A stretch of DNA of 64,000 nucleotides. Origin: Lycocorax pyrrhopterus obiensis (Eukaryota > Chordata > Aves > Passeriformes > Paradisaeidae). Made by a program: the position numbers and the translations under genes. Under the pieces are notes generated by a model. The model saw nothing but the letters and a program-made list of their open reading frames with translations, did not search any database and was not told the origin of the DNA. Shown piece after piece: positions 49,073 through 63,300 of this stretch. The stretch covers positions 949,972-1,013,971 of the forward strand of contig JACSVZ010000004.1 of assembly GCA_014706295.1 (NCBI GenBank). Direction: 5' to 3'. Position 1 is the first letter of the stretch. Each line of letters opens with the position of its first letter.

Positions 49073-52000
49073 GTGAGAATAATGCCTAGGGTTAGGGTTT
49101 GGGTTAGGCCTTGGGTTAGCGTTCAGAAAACCACAAAGCCCAGAGCTCCAGGGACACTGACAATGCAAAAGGCATGCCAAGAGGAGGGCAACTGCGCCCC
49201 AACCTTGCTCCCTCCTTTTCTCTCGCTACGGAACACGACTCAGCCCAAGTATTCCAGTTCCGCCTACGGTTAGGGTTAGGGTTACGCCCAGGGTTAGTGT
49301 CCAGAAAAAGGCAAAGCCCAGAGCTCCAGGGATACTGACAATGCGAAAGGCATGCCAAGAGGAGCGCAACAATGCCCCAACCTTGCTCCCTCCTTTCCGT
49401 TCGCTATGGAAAATGCCGCGGCACAAGTATTCCAGTTCCGCCTAGGGTTAGGGTTCGGGTTACGCCCAGGGTTAGTGTCCGGAAAAAGGCAAAGCCCAGA
49501 GCTCCAGGGATACAGACAATGGGAAAGGCATGCCAAGAGCAGGGCAACTGCGCCCCAACCTTGCTCCCTCCTTTTCTTTCGCTATGGAACACGCCTCAGC
49601 CCAAGTATTCCAGTTCCGCCTAGGGTTAGGGTTAGGGTTACGCCTAGGGTTAGCGTTCACAAAGCCACAAAGCCCAGAGCTCCAGGGACACTGACAATGC
49701 AAAAGGCATGCCAAGAGGAGGGCAACTGCACCCCAACCGTGCTCCCTTCTTTTCTTTCGCTATGGAACACGCTTCAGCCGAAGTATACCATTTAAGCGTA
49801 GGGTTAGGGTTCGGGTTATGCCTCGGGTTCGCGTTCAGAAAACCACAAAGCCCAGAGCTCCAGGGACACTGACAATGTGAAAGGCATGCCAAGAGGAGGG
49901 CAACTGCGCCCCAACCTTGCTCCATCCTTTTCTTTCGCTATGGAACTCGCCTGAGCCCTTTTGTTCCAGTCCCACATAGGGTTAGGGTTAGGGTTACGCC
50001 TAGGGTTAGTGTCCAGAAAACCACAAAGCCCAGAGCTCCAGGGACATTGACAATGCAAAAGGCATGCCAAGAATAATACAAAAATGGCCCAACTTTGTTC
50101 TCACTTTTTCTCTCTTCTCAGCACTCACCTCGGCCCAATGCAGTATTCAACCTCCACCTGGGCTTAGCGTGAGAATAATTACTAGGGTTAACGTTAGGGT
50201 TATGCCTTGGGTTAGCTTACAGAAAACCACAAAGCCCAGATCTCCAGGGACACTGACAATGCAAAAGGCATGCCAAGAGGAGCGCAAAAATGCCCCAACC
50301 TTGCTCCCTCCTTTTCTTTCGCTATGGAACACGCCTCAGCCCAAGTATTCCAGTTCCGCCTAGGGATAGGGTTAGGGTTATGCCTAGGGTTAGCGTTCAG
50401 AAAACCACAAAGCCCAGAGCTCCAGGGACACTGACAATGCGAAAGGCACGCCAAGAGCGCAACAACGCCCCAACCTTGCTCCCTCCTTTCCTTTCGCTAC
50501 GGAAAGTGCCTCAGCCCAAGTATTCCAGTTCCGCCTAGGGTTAGGGTTAGGGTTATGCCTAGGGTTAGCGTTCAGAAAACGACAAAGCCCAGAGCTCCTG
50601 GGACACTGACAATGTGAAAGGCATGCCAAGAGGAGCGCTACAATGCCCCAACCTTGCTCCCTCCTTTCCTTTCGCTATGCAAAATTCCTCAGCACAAGTA
50701 TTCCAGTTCCGCCTAGGGTTAGGGTTAGGGTTACGCCTCGGGTTAGCGTTCGCAAAACCACAAAGCCCAGAGCTCCAGGGACACTGACAATGCAAAAGGC
50801 ATGCCAAGAGGAGGGCAACTGTACCCCAACCGTGCTCCCTCCTTTTCTTTCGCTATGGAACACGCCTCAGCCCAAGTATTCCAGTTCCGCCTACGGTTAG
50901 GGTTCGGGTTACGCCCAGGGTTAGTGTCCGGAAAAAGGCAAAGCCCAGAGCTCCAGGGATACTGACAATGTGAAAGGCATGCCAAGAGGAGGGCAACTGC
51001 GCCCCAACCTTGCTCCCTCCTTTTCTTTCGCTATGGAACACGCCTCAGCCCAAGTATTCCAGTTCCGCCTAGGGTTAGGGTTAGGGTTACGCCTAGGGTT
51101 AGCGTTCGCAAAGCCACAAAGCCCAGAGCTCCAGGGACACTGACAATGCAAAAGGCATGCCAAGAGGAGGGCAACTGCACCCCAACCGTGCTCCCTCCTT
51201 TTCTTTCGCTATGGAACACGCCTCAGCCCAAGTATACCATTTAAGCCTAAGGTTAGGATTCGGGTTATGCCTCGGGTTAGCGTTCAGAAAACCACAAAGC
51301 CCAGAGCTCCAGGGACACTGACAATGTGAAAGGCATGCCAAGAGGAGGGCAACTGCGCCCCAACCTTGCTCCATCCTTTTCTTTCGCTATGGAACTCGCC
51401 TGAGCCCATTTATTCCAGTCCCACATAGGGTTAGGGTTAGGGTTACGCCTAGGGTTAGTGTTCAGAAAACCACAAAGCCCAGAGCACCAGAGACATTGAC
51501 ATTGCGAAGGGCATGCCAAAAGAGTACAAAAATGGCCCCACTTTATTCTCACCTTTTCTCTCTTCTCAGCACTCACCGCAGCCCTATGCACTATTCAAGC
51601 TCCGCCTGGGCTTAGCGTGAGAATAATGCCTAGGGTTAGGGTTTGGGTTATGCCTTGGGTTAGCGTTCAGAAAACCACAAAGCCCAGAGCTCCAGGGACA
51701 CTGACAATGCAAAAGGCATGCCAAGAGGAGGGCAACTGCGCCCCAACATTGCTCCCTCCTTTTCGTTCGCTACGGAACACGACTCAGCCCAAGTATTCCA
51801 GTTCCGCCTACGGTTAGGGTTAGGGTTACGCCCAGGGTTAGTGTCCAGAAAAAGGCAAAGCCCAGAGCTCCAGGGATACTGACAATGCGAAAGGCATGCC
51901 AAGAGGAGCGCAACAATGCCCCAACCTTGCTCCCTCCTTTCCGTTCGCTATGGAAAATGCCGCGGCACAAGTATTCCAGTTCCGCCTAGGGTTAGGGTTA

Positions 52001-55000
52001 GGGTTATGCCTAGGGTTAGCGTTCAGAAAACCACAAAGCCCAGAGCTCCAGGGACACTGACAATGCAAAAGGCATGCCAAGAGGAGAGCAACAATGCCCC
52101 AACCTTGCTCCCTTCTTTTCTTTCGCTATGGAACACGCCGCAGCCCAAGTATTCCAGTTCCACATAGGGTTAGGGTTAGGGTTACGCCTAGGGTTAGCAT
52201 CCAGAAAACCACAAAGCCCAGAGCTCCAGAGACACTGACAAAGTGAAAGGCATGCCAAGAGGAGCGCAACAATGCCCCAACCGTGCTCCCTCCTTTTCTT
52301 TCGCTATGGAACACGCCTCAGCCCAAGTATTCCAGTTCCGCCTACGGTTAGGGTTCGGGTTACGCCCAGGGTTAGTGTCCGGAAAAAGGCAAAGCCCAGA
52401 GCTCCAGGGATACTGACAATGTGAAAGGCATGCCAAGAGGAGGGCAACTGCGCCCCAACCTTGCTCCCTCCTTTTCTTTCGCTATGGAACACGCCTCAGC
52501 CCAAGTATTCCAGTTCCGCCTAGGGTTAGGGTTAGGGTTACGCCTAGGGTTAGCGTTCGCAAAGCCACAAAGCCCAGAGCTCCAGGGACACTGACAATGC
52601 AAAAGGCATGCCAAGAGGAGGGCAACTGCACCCCAACCGTGCTCCCTCCTTTTCTTTCGCTATGGAACACGCTTCAGCCGAAGTATACCATTTAAGCCTA
52701 AGGTTAGGGTTCGGGTTATGCCTCGGGTTCGCGTTCCGAAAACCACAAAGCCCAGAGCTCCAGGGACACTGACAATGTGAAAGGCATGCCAAGAGGAGGG
52801 CAACTGCGCCCCAACCTTGCTCCATCCTTTTCTTTCGCTATGGAACTCGCCTGAGCCCTTTTGTTCCAGTCCCACATAGGGTTAGGGTTAGGGTTACGCC
52901 TAGGGTTAGTGTCCAGAAAACCACAAAGCCCAGAGCTCCAGGGACATTGACAATGCAAAAGGCATGCCAAGAATAATACAAAAATGGCCCAACTTTGTTC
53001 TCACTTTTTCTCTCTTCTCAGCACTCACCTCGGCCCAATGCAGTATTCAACCTCCACCTAAGCTTAGCGTGAGAATAATTACTAGGGTTAACGTTAGGGT
53101 TATGCCTTGGGTTAGCTTACAGAAAACCACAAAGCCCAGAGCTCCAGGGACACTGACAATGTGAAAGGCATGCCAAGAGGAGCGCAACAATGCCCCAACC
53201 TTCCTCCCTCCTTTTCGTTCGCTACGGAACACGACTCAGCCCAAGTATTCCAGTTCCGCCTACGGTTAGGGTTAGGGTTACGCCCAGGGTTAGTGTCCAG
53301 AAAAAGGCAAAGCCCAGAGCTCCAGGGATACTGACAATGCGAAAGGCATGCCAAGAGGAGCGCAACAATGCCCCAACCTTGCTCCCTCCTTTCCGTTCGC
53401 TATGGAAAATGCCGCGGCACAAGTATTCCAGTTCCACATAGGGTTAGGGTTAGGGTTACGCCTAGGGTTAGCATCCAGAAAACCACAAAGCCCAGAGCTC
53501 CAGAGACACTGACAATGTGAAAGGCATGCCAAGAGGAGCGCAACAATGCCCCAACCTTGCTCCCTCCTTTTCTTTCGCTATGGAACACGCCTCAGCCGAA
53601 GTATACCATTTAAGCCTAAGGTCTGGGTTCGGATTATGCCTCGGGTTAGCGATCAGAAAACCACAAAGCTCAGAGCTCCAGAGACATTGACATTGCGAAG
53701 GGCATGCCAAGAGAGTACAAAAATGGCCCCACTTTATTCTCACCTTTTCTCTCTTCTCAGCACTCACCGCAGCCCAATGCACTATTCAAGCTCCACCTGG
53801 GCTTAGCGTGAGAATAATGCCTAGGGTTAGGGTTTGGGTTAGGCCTTGGGTTAGCGTTCAGAAAACCACAAAGCCCAGAGCTCCAGGGACACTGACAATG
53901 CAAAAGGCATGCCAAGAGGAGGGCAACTGCGCCCCAACCTTGCTCCCTCCTTTTCGTTCGCTACGGAACACGACTCAGCCCAAGTATTCCAGTTCCGCCT
54001 ACGGTTAGGGTTAGGGTTACGCCCAGGGTTAGTGTCCAGAAAAAGGCAAAGCCCAGAGCTCCAGGGATACTGACAATGCGAAAGGCATGCCAAGAGGAGC
54101 GCAACAATGCCCCAACCTTGCTCCCTCCTTTCCGTTCGCTATGGAAAATGCCGCGGCACAAGTATTCCAGTTCCGCCTAGGGTTAGGGTTCGGGTTACGC
54201 CCAGGGTTAGTGTCCGGAAAAAGGCAAAGCCCAGAGCTCCAGGGATACAGACAATGGGAAAGGCATGCCAAGAGCAGGGCAACTGCGCCCCAACCTTGCT
54301 CCCTCCTTTTCTTTCGCTATGGAACACGCCTCAGCCCAAGTATTCCAGTTCCGCCTAGGGTTAGGGTTAGGGTTACGCCTAGGGTTAGCGTTCACAAAGC
54401 CACAAAGCCCAGAGCTCCAGGGACACTGACAATGCAAAAGGCATGCCAAGAGGAGGGCAACTGCACCCCAACCGTGCTCCCTTCTTTTCTTTCGCTATGG
54501 AACACGCTTCAGCCGAAGTATACCATTTAAGCGTAGGGTTAGGGTTCGGGTTATGCCTCGGGTTCGCGTTCAGAAAACCACAAAGCCCAGAGCTCCAGGG
54601 ACACTGACAATGTGAAAGGCATGCCAAGAGGAGGGCAACTGCGCCCCAACCTTGCTCCTTCCTTTTCTTTCGCTATGGAACTCGCCTGAGCCCTTTTGTT
54701 CCAGTCCCACATAGGGTTAGGGTTAGGGTTACGCCTAGGGTTAGTGTCCAGAAAACCACAAAGCCCAGAGCTCCAGGGACATTGACAATGCAAAAGGCAT
54801 GCCAAGAATAATACAAAAATGGCCCAACTTTGTTCTCACTTTTTCTCTCTTCTCAGCACTCACCTCGGCCCAATGCAGTATTCAACCTCCACCTGGGCTT
54901 AGCGTGAGAATAATTACTAGGGTTAACGTTAGGGTTATGCCTTGGGTTAGCTTACAGAAAACCACAAAGCCCAGATCTCCAGGGACACTGACAATGCAAA

Positions 55001-57300
55001 AGGCATGCCAAGAGGAGCGCAAAAATGCCCCAACCTTGCTCCCTCCTTTTCTTTCGCTATGGAACACGCCTCAGCCCAAGTATTCCAGTTCCGCCTAGGG
55101 ATAGGGTTAGGGTTATGCCTAGGGTTAGCGTTCAGAAAACCACAAAGCCCAGAGCTCCAGGGACACTGACAATGCGAAAGGCACGCCAAGAGCGCAACAA
55201 CGCCCCAACCTTGCTCCCTCCTTTCCTTTCGCTACGGAAAGTGCCTGAGCCCAAGTATTCCAGTTCCGCCTAGGGTTAGGGTTAGGGTTATGCCTAGGGT
55301 TAGCGTTCAGAAAACCACAAAGCCCAGAGCTCCAGAGACACTGACAATGTGAAAGGCATGCCAAGAGGAGCGCTACAATGCCCCAACCTTGCTCCCTCCT
55401 TTCCTTTCGCTATGCAAAATTCCTCAGCACAAGTATTCCAGTTCCGCCTAGGGTTAGGGTTAGGGTTACGCCTCGGGTTAGCGTTCGCAAAACCACAAAG
55501 CCCAGAGCTCCAGGGACACTGACAATGCAAAAGGCATGCCAAGAGGAGGGCAACTGCACCCCAACCGTGCTCCCTCCTTTTCTTTCGCTATGGAACACGC
55601 CTCAGCCCAAGTATTCCAGTTCCGCCTACGGTTAGGGTTCGGGTTACGCCCAGGGTTAGTGTCCGGAAAAAGGCAAAGCCCAGAGCTCCAGGGATACTGA
55701 CAATGTGAAAGGCATGCCAAGAGGAGGGCAACTGCGCCCCAACCTTGCTCCCTCCTTTTCTTTCGCTATGGAACACGCCTCAGCCCAAGTATTCCAGTTC
55801 CGCCTAGGGTTAGGGTTAGGGTTACGCCTAGGGTTAGCGTTCGCAAAGCCACAAAGCCCAGAGCTCCAGGGACACTGACAATGCAAAAGGCATGCCAAGA
55901 GGAGGGCAACTGCACCCCAACCGTGCTCCCTCCTTTTCTTTCGCTATGGAACACGCTTCAGCCCAAGTATACCATTTAAGCCTAAGGTTAGGATTCGGGT
56001 TATGCCTCGGGTTAGCGTTCAGAAAACCACAAAGCCCAGAGCTCCAGGGACACTGACAATGTGAAAGGCATGCCAAGAGGAGGGCAACTGCGCCCCAACC
56101 TTGCTCCATCCTTTTCTTTCGCTATGGAACTCGCCTGAGCCCATTTATTCCAGTCCCACATAGGGTTAGGGTTAGGGTTACGCCTAGGGTTAGTGTTCAG
56201 AAAACCACAAAGCCCAGAGCACCAGAGACATTGACATTGCGAAGGGCATGCCAAAAGAGTACAAAAATGGCCCCACTTTATTCTCACCTTTTCTCTCTTC
56301 TCAGCACTCACCGCAGCCCTATGCACTATTCAAGCTCCGCCTGGGCTTAGCGTGAGAATAATGCCTAGGGTTAGGGTTTGGGTTATGCCTTGGGTTAGCG
56401 TTCAGAAAACCACAAAGCCCAGAGCTCCAGGGACACTGACAATGCAAAAGGCATGCCAAGAGGAGGGCAACTGCGCCCCAACATTGCTCCCTCCTTTTCG
56501 TTCGCTACGGAACACGACTCAGCCCAAGTATTCCAGTTCCGCCTACGGTTAGGGTTAGGGTTACGCCCAGGGTTAGTGTCCAGAAAAAGGCAAAGCCCAG
56601 AGCTCCAGGGATACTGACAATGCGAAAGGCATGCCAAGAGGAGCGCAACAATGCCCCAACCTTGCTCCCTCCTTTCCGTTCGCTATGGAAAATGCCGCGG
56701 CACAAGTATTCCAGTTCCGCCTAGGGTTAGGGTTAGGGTTATGCCTAGGGTTAGCGTTCAGAAAACCACAAAGCCCAGAGCTCCAGGGACACTGACAATG
56801 CAAAAGGCATGCCAAGAGGAGAGCAACAATGCCCCAACCTTGCTCCCTTCTTTTCTTTCGCTATGGAGCACGCCGCAGCCCAAGTATTCCAGTTCCACAT
56901 AGGGTTAGGGTTAGGGTTACGCCTAGGGTTAGCATCCAGAAAACCACAAAGCCCAGAGCTCCAGAGACACTGACAAAGTGAAAGGCATGCCAAGAGGAGC
57001 GCAACAATGCCCCAACCTTGCTCCCTCCTTTTCTTTCGCTATGGAACACGCCTCAGCCCAAGTATTCCAGTTCCGCCTACGGTTAGGGTTCGGGTTACGC
57101 CCAGGGTTAGTGTCCGGAAAAAGGCAAAGCCCAGAGCTCCAGGGATACTGACAATGTGAAAGGCATGCCAAGAGGAGGGCAACTGCGCCCCAACCTTGCT
57201 CCCTCCTTTTCTTTCGCTATGGAACACGCCTCAGCCCAAGTATTCCAGTTCCGCCTAGGGTTAGGGTTAGGGTTACGCCTAGGGTTAGCGTTCGCAAAGC
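49073..57300 (+). repeat. 4735 bp higher-order duplication, nearly identical copies
   Basis: Landmarks at 49073, 50064, 51617 and 52550 recur at 53808, 54799, 56352 and 57285, always 4735 bp on. The unit includes four B monomers and one shortened 175 bp A monomer (GGCACGCCAAGAGCGC, at 50444 and 55179). Single-base differences are few, for example GGAACACGCC at 52129 against GGAGCACGCC at 56864. Beyond about 57.0 kb the pattern switches to a 1451 bp offset (56352 to 57803). Confidence 0.85.
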
Positions 57301-60300
57301 CACAAAGCCCAGAGCTCCAGGGACACTGACAATGCAAAAGGCATGCCAAGAGGAGGGCAACTGCACCCCAACCGTGCTCCCTCCTTTTCTTTCGCTATGG
57401 AACACGCCTCAGCCCAAGTATACCATTTAAGCCTAAGGTTAGGATTCGGGTTATGCCTCGGGTTAGCGTTCAGAAAACCACAAAGCCCAGAGCTCCAGGG
57501 ACACTGACAATGTGAAAGGCATGCCAAGAGGAGGGCAACTGCGCCCCAACCTTGCTCCATCCTTTTCTTTCGCTATGGAACTCGCCTGAGCCCATTTATT
57601 CCAGTCCCACATAGGGTTAGGGTTAGGGTTACGCCTAGGGTTAGTGTTCAGAAAACCACAAAGCCCAGAGCACCAGAGACATTGACATTGCGAAGGGCAT
57701 GCCAAAAGAGTACAAAAATGGCCCCACTTTATTCTCACCTTTTCTCTCTTCTCAGCACTCACCGCAGCCCTATGCACTATTCAAGCTCCGCCTGGGCTTA
57801 GCGTGAGAATAATGCCTAGGGTTAGGGTTTGGGTTATGCCTTGGGTTAGCGTTCAGAAAACCACAAAGCCCAGAGCTCCAGGGACACTGACAATGCAAAA
57901 GCCATGCCAAGAGGAGAGCAACAATGCCCCAACCTTGCTCCCTTCTTTTCTTTCGCTATGGAACACGCCGCAGCCCAAGTATACCAGTTCCACATAGGGT
58001 TAGGATTAGGGTTATGCCTAGGGTTAGCGTCCAGAAAACCACAAAGCCCAGAGCTCCAGGGACACTGACAATGTGAAAGGCATGCCAAGAGGAGCGCAAA
58101 AATGCCCCAACCTTGCTCTCTTCTTTTCTTTCGCTATGGAACACGCCACAGCCCAAGTACTCCAGTTCCACATAGGGTTAGGGTTAGGGTTACGCCTAGG
58201 GTTGGCATCCAGAAAACCACAAAGCCCAGAGCTCCAGGGACACTGACAATGTGAAAGGCATGCCAAGAGGAGCGCAACAATGCCCCAACCTTGCTCCCTC
58301 CTTTTCTTTCGCTATGGAACACGCCTCAGCCCAAGTATTCCAGTTCCGCCTAGGGTTAGGGTTAGGGTTACGCCTAGGGTTAGCGTTCGCAAAGCCACAA
58401 AGCCCAGAGCTCCAGGGACACTGACAATGCAAAAGGCATGCCAAGAGGAGGGCAACTGCACCCCAACCGTGCTCCCTCCTTTTCTTTCGCTATGGAACAC
58501 GCTTCAGCCGAAGTATACCATTTAAGCCTAAGGTTAGGGTTCGGGTTATGCCTCGGGTTCGCGTTCCGAAAACCACAAAGCCCAGAGCTCCAGGGACACT
58601 GACAATGTGAAAGGCATGCCAAGAGGAGGGCAACTGCGCCCCAACCTTGCTCCATCCTTTTCTTTCGCTATGGAACTCGCCTGAGCCCTTTTGTTCCAGT
58701 CCCACATAGGGTTAGGGTTAGGGTTACGCCTAGGGTTAGTGTCCAGAAAACCACAAAGCCCAGAGCTCCAGGGACATTGACAATGCAAAAGGCATGCCAA
58801 GAATAATACAAAAATGGCCCAACTTTGTTCTCACTTTTTCTCTCTTCTCAGCACTCACCTCGGCCCAATGCAGTATTCAAGCTCCACCTGGGCTTAGCGT
58901 GAGAATAATTACTAGGGTTAACGTTAGGGTTATGCCTTGGGTTAGCTTACAGAAAACCACAAAGCCCAGAGCTCCAGGGACACTGACAATGTGAAAGGCA
59001 TGCCAAGAGGAGCGCGACAATGCCCCAACCTTGCTCCCTCCTTTTCGTTCGCTACGGAACACGACTCAGCCCAAGTATTCCAGTTCCGCCTACGGTTAGG
59101 GTTAGGGTTACGCCCAGGGTTAGTGTCCAGAAAAAGGCAAAGCCCAGAGCTCCAGGGATACTGACAATGCGAAAGGCATGCCAAGAGGAGGGCAACTGCG
59201 CCCCAACCTTGCTCCCTCCTTTTCTGTCGCTATGGAAAATGCCGCAGCACAAGTATTCCAGTTCCGCCTAGGGTTAGGGTTAGGGTTACGCCTAGGGTTA
59301 GCGTTCAGAAAACCACAAAGCCCAGAGCTCCAGGGACACTGACAATGTGAAAGGCATGCCAAGAGGAGAGCAACAATGCCCCAACCTTGCTCCCTTCTTT
59401 TCTTTCGCTATGGAACACGCCTCAGCCCAAGTATACCAGTTCCACATAGGGTTAGGGTTAGGGTTACGCCTAGGGTTAGCATCCAAAAAACCACAAAGCC
59501 CAGAGCTCCAGAGACACTGACAATGTGAAAGGCATGCCAAGAGGAGCGCAACAATGCCCCAACCTTGCTCCCTCCTTTTCTTTCGCTATGGAACACGCCT
59601 CAGCCCAAGTATTCCAGTTCCGCCTACGGTTAGGGTTCGGGTTACGCCCAGGGTTAGTGTCCGGAAAAAGGCAAAGCCCAGAGCTCCAGGGATACTGACA
59701 ATGTGAAAGGCATGTCAAGAGGAGGGCAACTGCGCCCCAACCTTGCTCCCTCCTTTTCTTTCGCTATGGAACACGCCTCAGCCCAAGTATTCCAGTTCCG
59801 CCTAGGGTTAGGGATAGGGTTATGCCTAGGGTTAGCGTTCGCAAAACCACAAAGCCCAGAGCTCCAGGGACACTGACAATGCAAAAGGCATGCCAAGAGG
59901 AGCACAACAATGCCCCAACCTTGCTCCCTCCTTTCCTTTCGCTATGGAACACGCTTCAGCCGAAGTATACCATTTAATCCTAAGGTTAGGGTTCGGGTTA
60001 TGCCTCGGGTTAGCGTTCCGAAAACCACAAAGCTCAGAGCTCCAGGGACACTGACAATGTGAAAGGCATGCCAAGAGGAGGGCAACTGCGCCCCAACCTT
60101 GCTCCCTCCTTTTCTCTCGCTACGGAACACGACTCAGCCCAACTATTCCAGTTCCGCCTACGGTTAGGGTTAGGGTTACGCCCAGGGTTAGTGTCCAGAA
60201 AAAGGCAAAGCCCAGAGCTCCAGGGATACTGACAATGCGAAAGGCATGCCAAGAGGAGCGCAACAATGCCCCAACCTTGCTCCCTCCTTTCCTTTCGCTA

Positions 60301-63300
60301 TGGAAAATGCCTCAGCCCAAGTATTCCAGTTCCGCCTAGGGTTAGGGTTAGGGTTACACCTAGGGTTAGTGTTCAGAAAACCACAAAGCCCAGAGCACCA
60401 GAGACATTGACATTGCGAAGGGCATGCCAAAATAGTACAAAAAGAGCCCCACTTTATTCTCACCTTTTCTCTCTTCTCAGCACTCACCGCAGCCCAATGC
60501 ACTATTCAAGCTCCACCTGGGCTTAGCGTGAGAATAATGCCTAGGGTTAGGGTTTGGGTTATGCCTTGGGTTAGCGTTCAGAAAACCACAAAGCCCAGAG
60601 CTCCAGGGACACTGACAATGCAAAAGGCATGCCAAGAGGAGGGCAACTGCGCCCCAACCTTGCTCCCTCCTTTTCGTTCGCTACGGAACACGACTCAGCC
60701 CAAGTATTCCAGTTCCGCCTACGGTTAGGGTTAGGGTTACGCCCAGGGTTAGTGTCCAGAAAAAGGCAAAGCCCAGAGCTCCAGGGATACTGACAATGCG
60801 AAAGGCATGCCAAGAGGAGCGCAACAATGCCCCAACCTTGCTCCCTCCTTTCCGTTCGCTATGGAAAATGCCGCGGCACAAGTATTCCAGTTCCGCCTAG
60901 GGTTAGGGTTAGGGTTATGCCTAGGGTTAGCATCCAGAAAACCACAAAGCCCAGAGCTCCAGGGACATTGACAATGCAAAAGGCATGCCAAGAATAATAC
61001 AAAAATGGCCCAATTTTGTTCTCACTTTTTCTCTCTTCTCAGCACTCACCTCGGCCCAATGCAGTGTTCAAGCTCCACCTGGGCTTAGCGTGAGAATAAT
61101 TACTAGGGTTAACGTTAGGGTTATGCCTGGGGTTAGCTTACAGAAAACCACAAAGCCCAGAGCTCCAGGGACACTGACAATGTGAAAGGCATGCCAAGAG
61201 GAGGACAACTGCGCCCCAACCTCGCTCCCTCCTTTTCTTTCGCTACGGAACACGACTCAGCCTATTTCTTTCAGTTCCGCCTACGGTTAGGGTTAGGGTT
61301 ACGCCCGGGGTTAGTGTCCAGAAAAAGGCAAAGCCCAGAGCTCCAGGGATACTGACAATGCGAAAGGCATGCCAAGAGGAGCGCAACAGTGCCCCAACCT
61401 TGCTCCCTCCTTTTCTTTCGCTATGGTACACGCCTCAGCCCGAGTATTCCAGTTCCGCCTAGGGTTAGGGTTAGGGTTACGCCTAGGGTTAGTGTTCAGA
61501 AAACCACAAAGCCCAGAGCTCCAGAGACATTGACATTGCGAAGGGCATGCCAAAAGTAGTACAAAAATGGCCCCACTTTATTCTCACCTTTTCTCTCTTC
61601 TCAGCACTCACCGCAGCCCAATGCACTATTCAAGCTCCACCTGGGCTTAGCGTGAGAATAATGCCTAGGGTTAGGGTTTGGGTTATGCCTTGGGTTAGCG
61701 TTCAGAAAACCACAAAGCCCAGAGCTCCAGGGACACTGACAATGTGAAAGGCATGCCAAGAGGAGGGCAACTGCGCCCCAACCTTGCTCCCTCCTTTTCT
61801 TTCGCTACGGAACACGACTTAGCCTATTTATTTCAGTTCCGCCTACGGTTAGGGTTAGGGTTACGCCCAGGGTTAGTGTCCAGAAAAAGGCAAAGCCCAG
61901 AGCTCCAGGGATACTGACAATGCGAAAGGCATGCCAAGAGGAGCGCAACAATGCCCCAACCTTGCTCCCTCCTTTTCGTTCGCTACGGAACACGACTCAG
62001 CCCAAGTATTCCAGTTCCGCCTACGGTTAGGGTTAGGGTTACGCCCAGGGTTAGTGTCCAGAAAAAGGCAAAGCCCAGAGCTCCAGGGATACTGACAATA
62101 CGAAAGGCATGCCAAGAGGAGCGCAACAATGCCCCAACCTTGCTCCCTCCATTTCTTTCGCTATGGAAAATGCCGCAGCACAAGTATTCCAGTTCCGCCT
62201 AGGGTTAGGGTTAGGGTTATGCCTAGGGTTAGCATTCAGAAAACCACAAAGCCCAGAGCTCCAGGGACACTGACAATGCAAAAGGCATGCCAAGAGGAGC
62301 GCAACAATGCCCCAACCTTGCTCCCTCCTTTTCTTTCGCTACGGAACACGACTCAGCCCAAGTATTCCTGTTCCGCCTAGGGTTTATGATAGGGTTACGC
62401 CCAGGGTTAGCGTTCAGAAAACGACAAAGCCCAGAGCTCCAGGGACACTGACAATGTGAAAGGCATGGCAAGAGGAGCGCAAAAATGCCCCAACATTGCT
62501 CCCTCCTTTTCTTTCGCTATGGAACACGCCTCAGCCCAAGTATTCCAGTTCCGCCTAGGGTTAGGGTTAGGGTTATGCCTAGGGTTAGCGTTCAGAAAAC
62601 CACAAAGCCCAGAGCTCCAGGGACACTGACAATGCGAAAGGCATGCCAAGAGCGCAACAACGCCCCAACCTTGCTCCCTCCTTTCCTTTCGCTATGGAAA
62701 GTGCCTCAGCCCAAGTATTCCAGTTCCGCCTAGGGTTAGGGTTAGGGTTATGCCTAGGGTTAGCGTTCAGAAAACCACAAAGCCCAGAGCTCCTGGGACA
62801 CTGACAATGTGAAAGGCATGCCAAGAGGAGCGCTACAATGCCCCAACCTTGCTCCCTCCTTTCCTTTCGCTATGCAAAATTCCTCAGCACAAGTATTCCA
62901 GTTCCGCCTAGGGTTAGGGTTAGGGTTACGCCTCGGGTTAGCGTTCGCAAAACCACAAAGCCCAGAGCTCCAGGGACACTGACAATGCAAAAGGCATGCC
63001 AAGAGGAGGGCAACTGCACCCCAACCGTGCTCCCTCCTTTTCTTTCGCTATGGAACACGCTTCAGCCGAAGTATACCATTTAAGCGTAAGGTTAGGGTTC
63101 GGGTTATGCCTCGGCTTCGCGTTCAGAAACCCACAAAGCCCAGAGCTCTCGGGACACTGACAATGTGAAAGGCATGCCAAGAGGAGGGCAACTGCGCCCC
63201 AACCTTGCTCCCTCCTTTTCTTTCGCTACGGAACACGCCTCAGCCCAAGTATTCCAGTTCCGCCTAGGGTTAGGGATAGGGTTATGCCTAGGGTTAGCGT

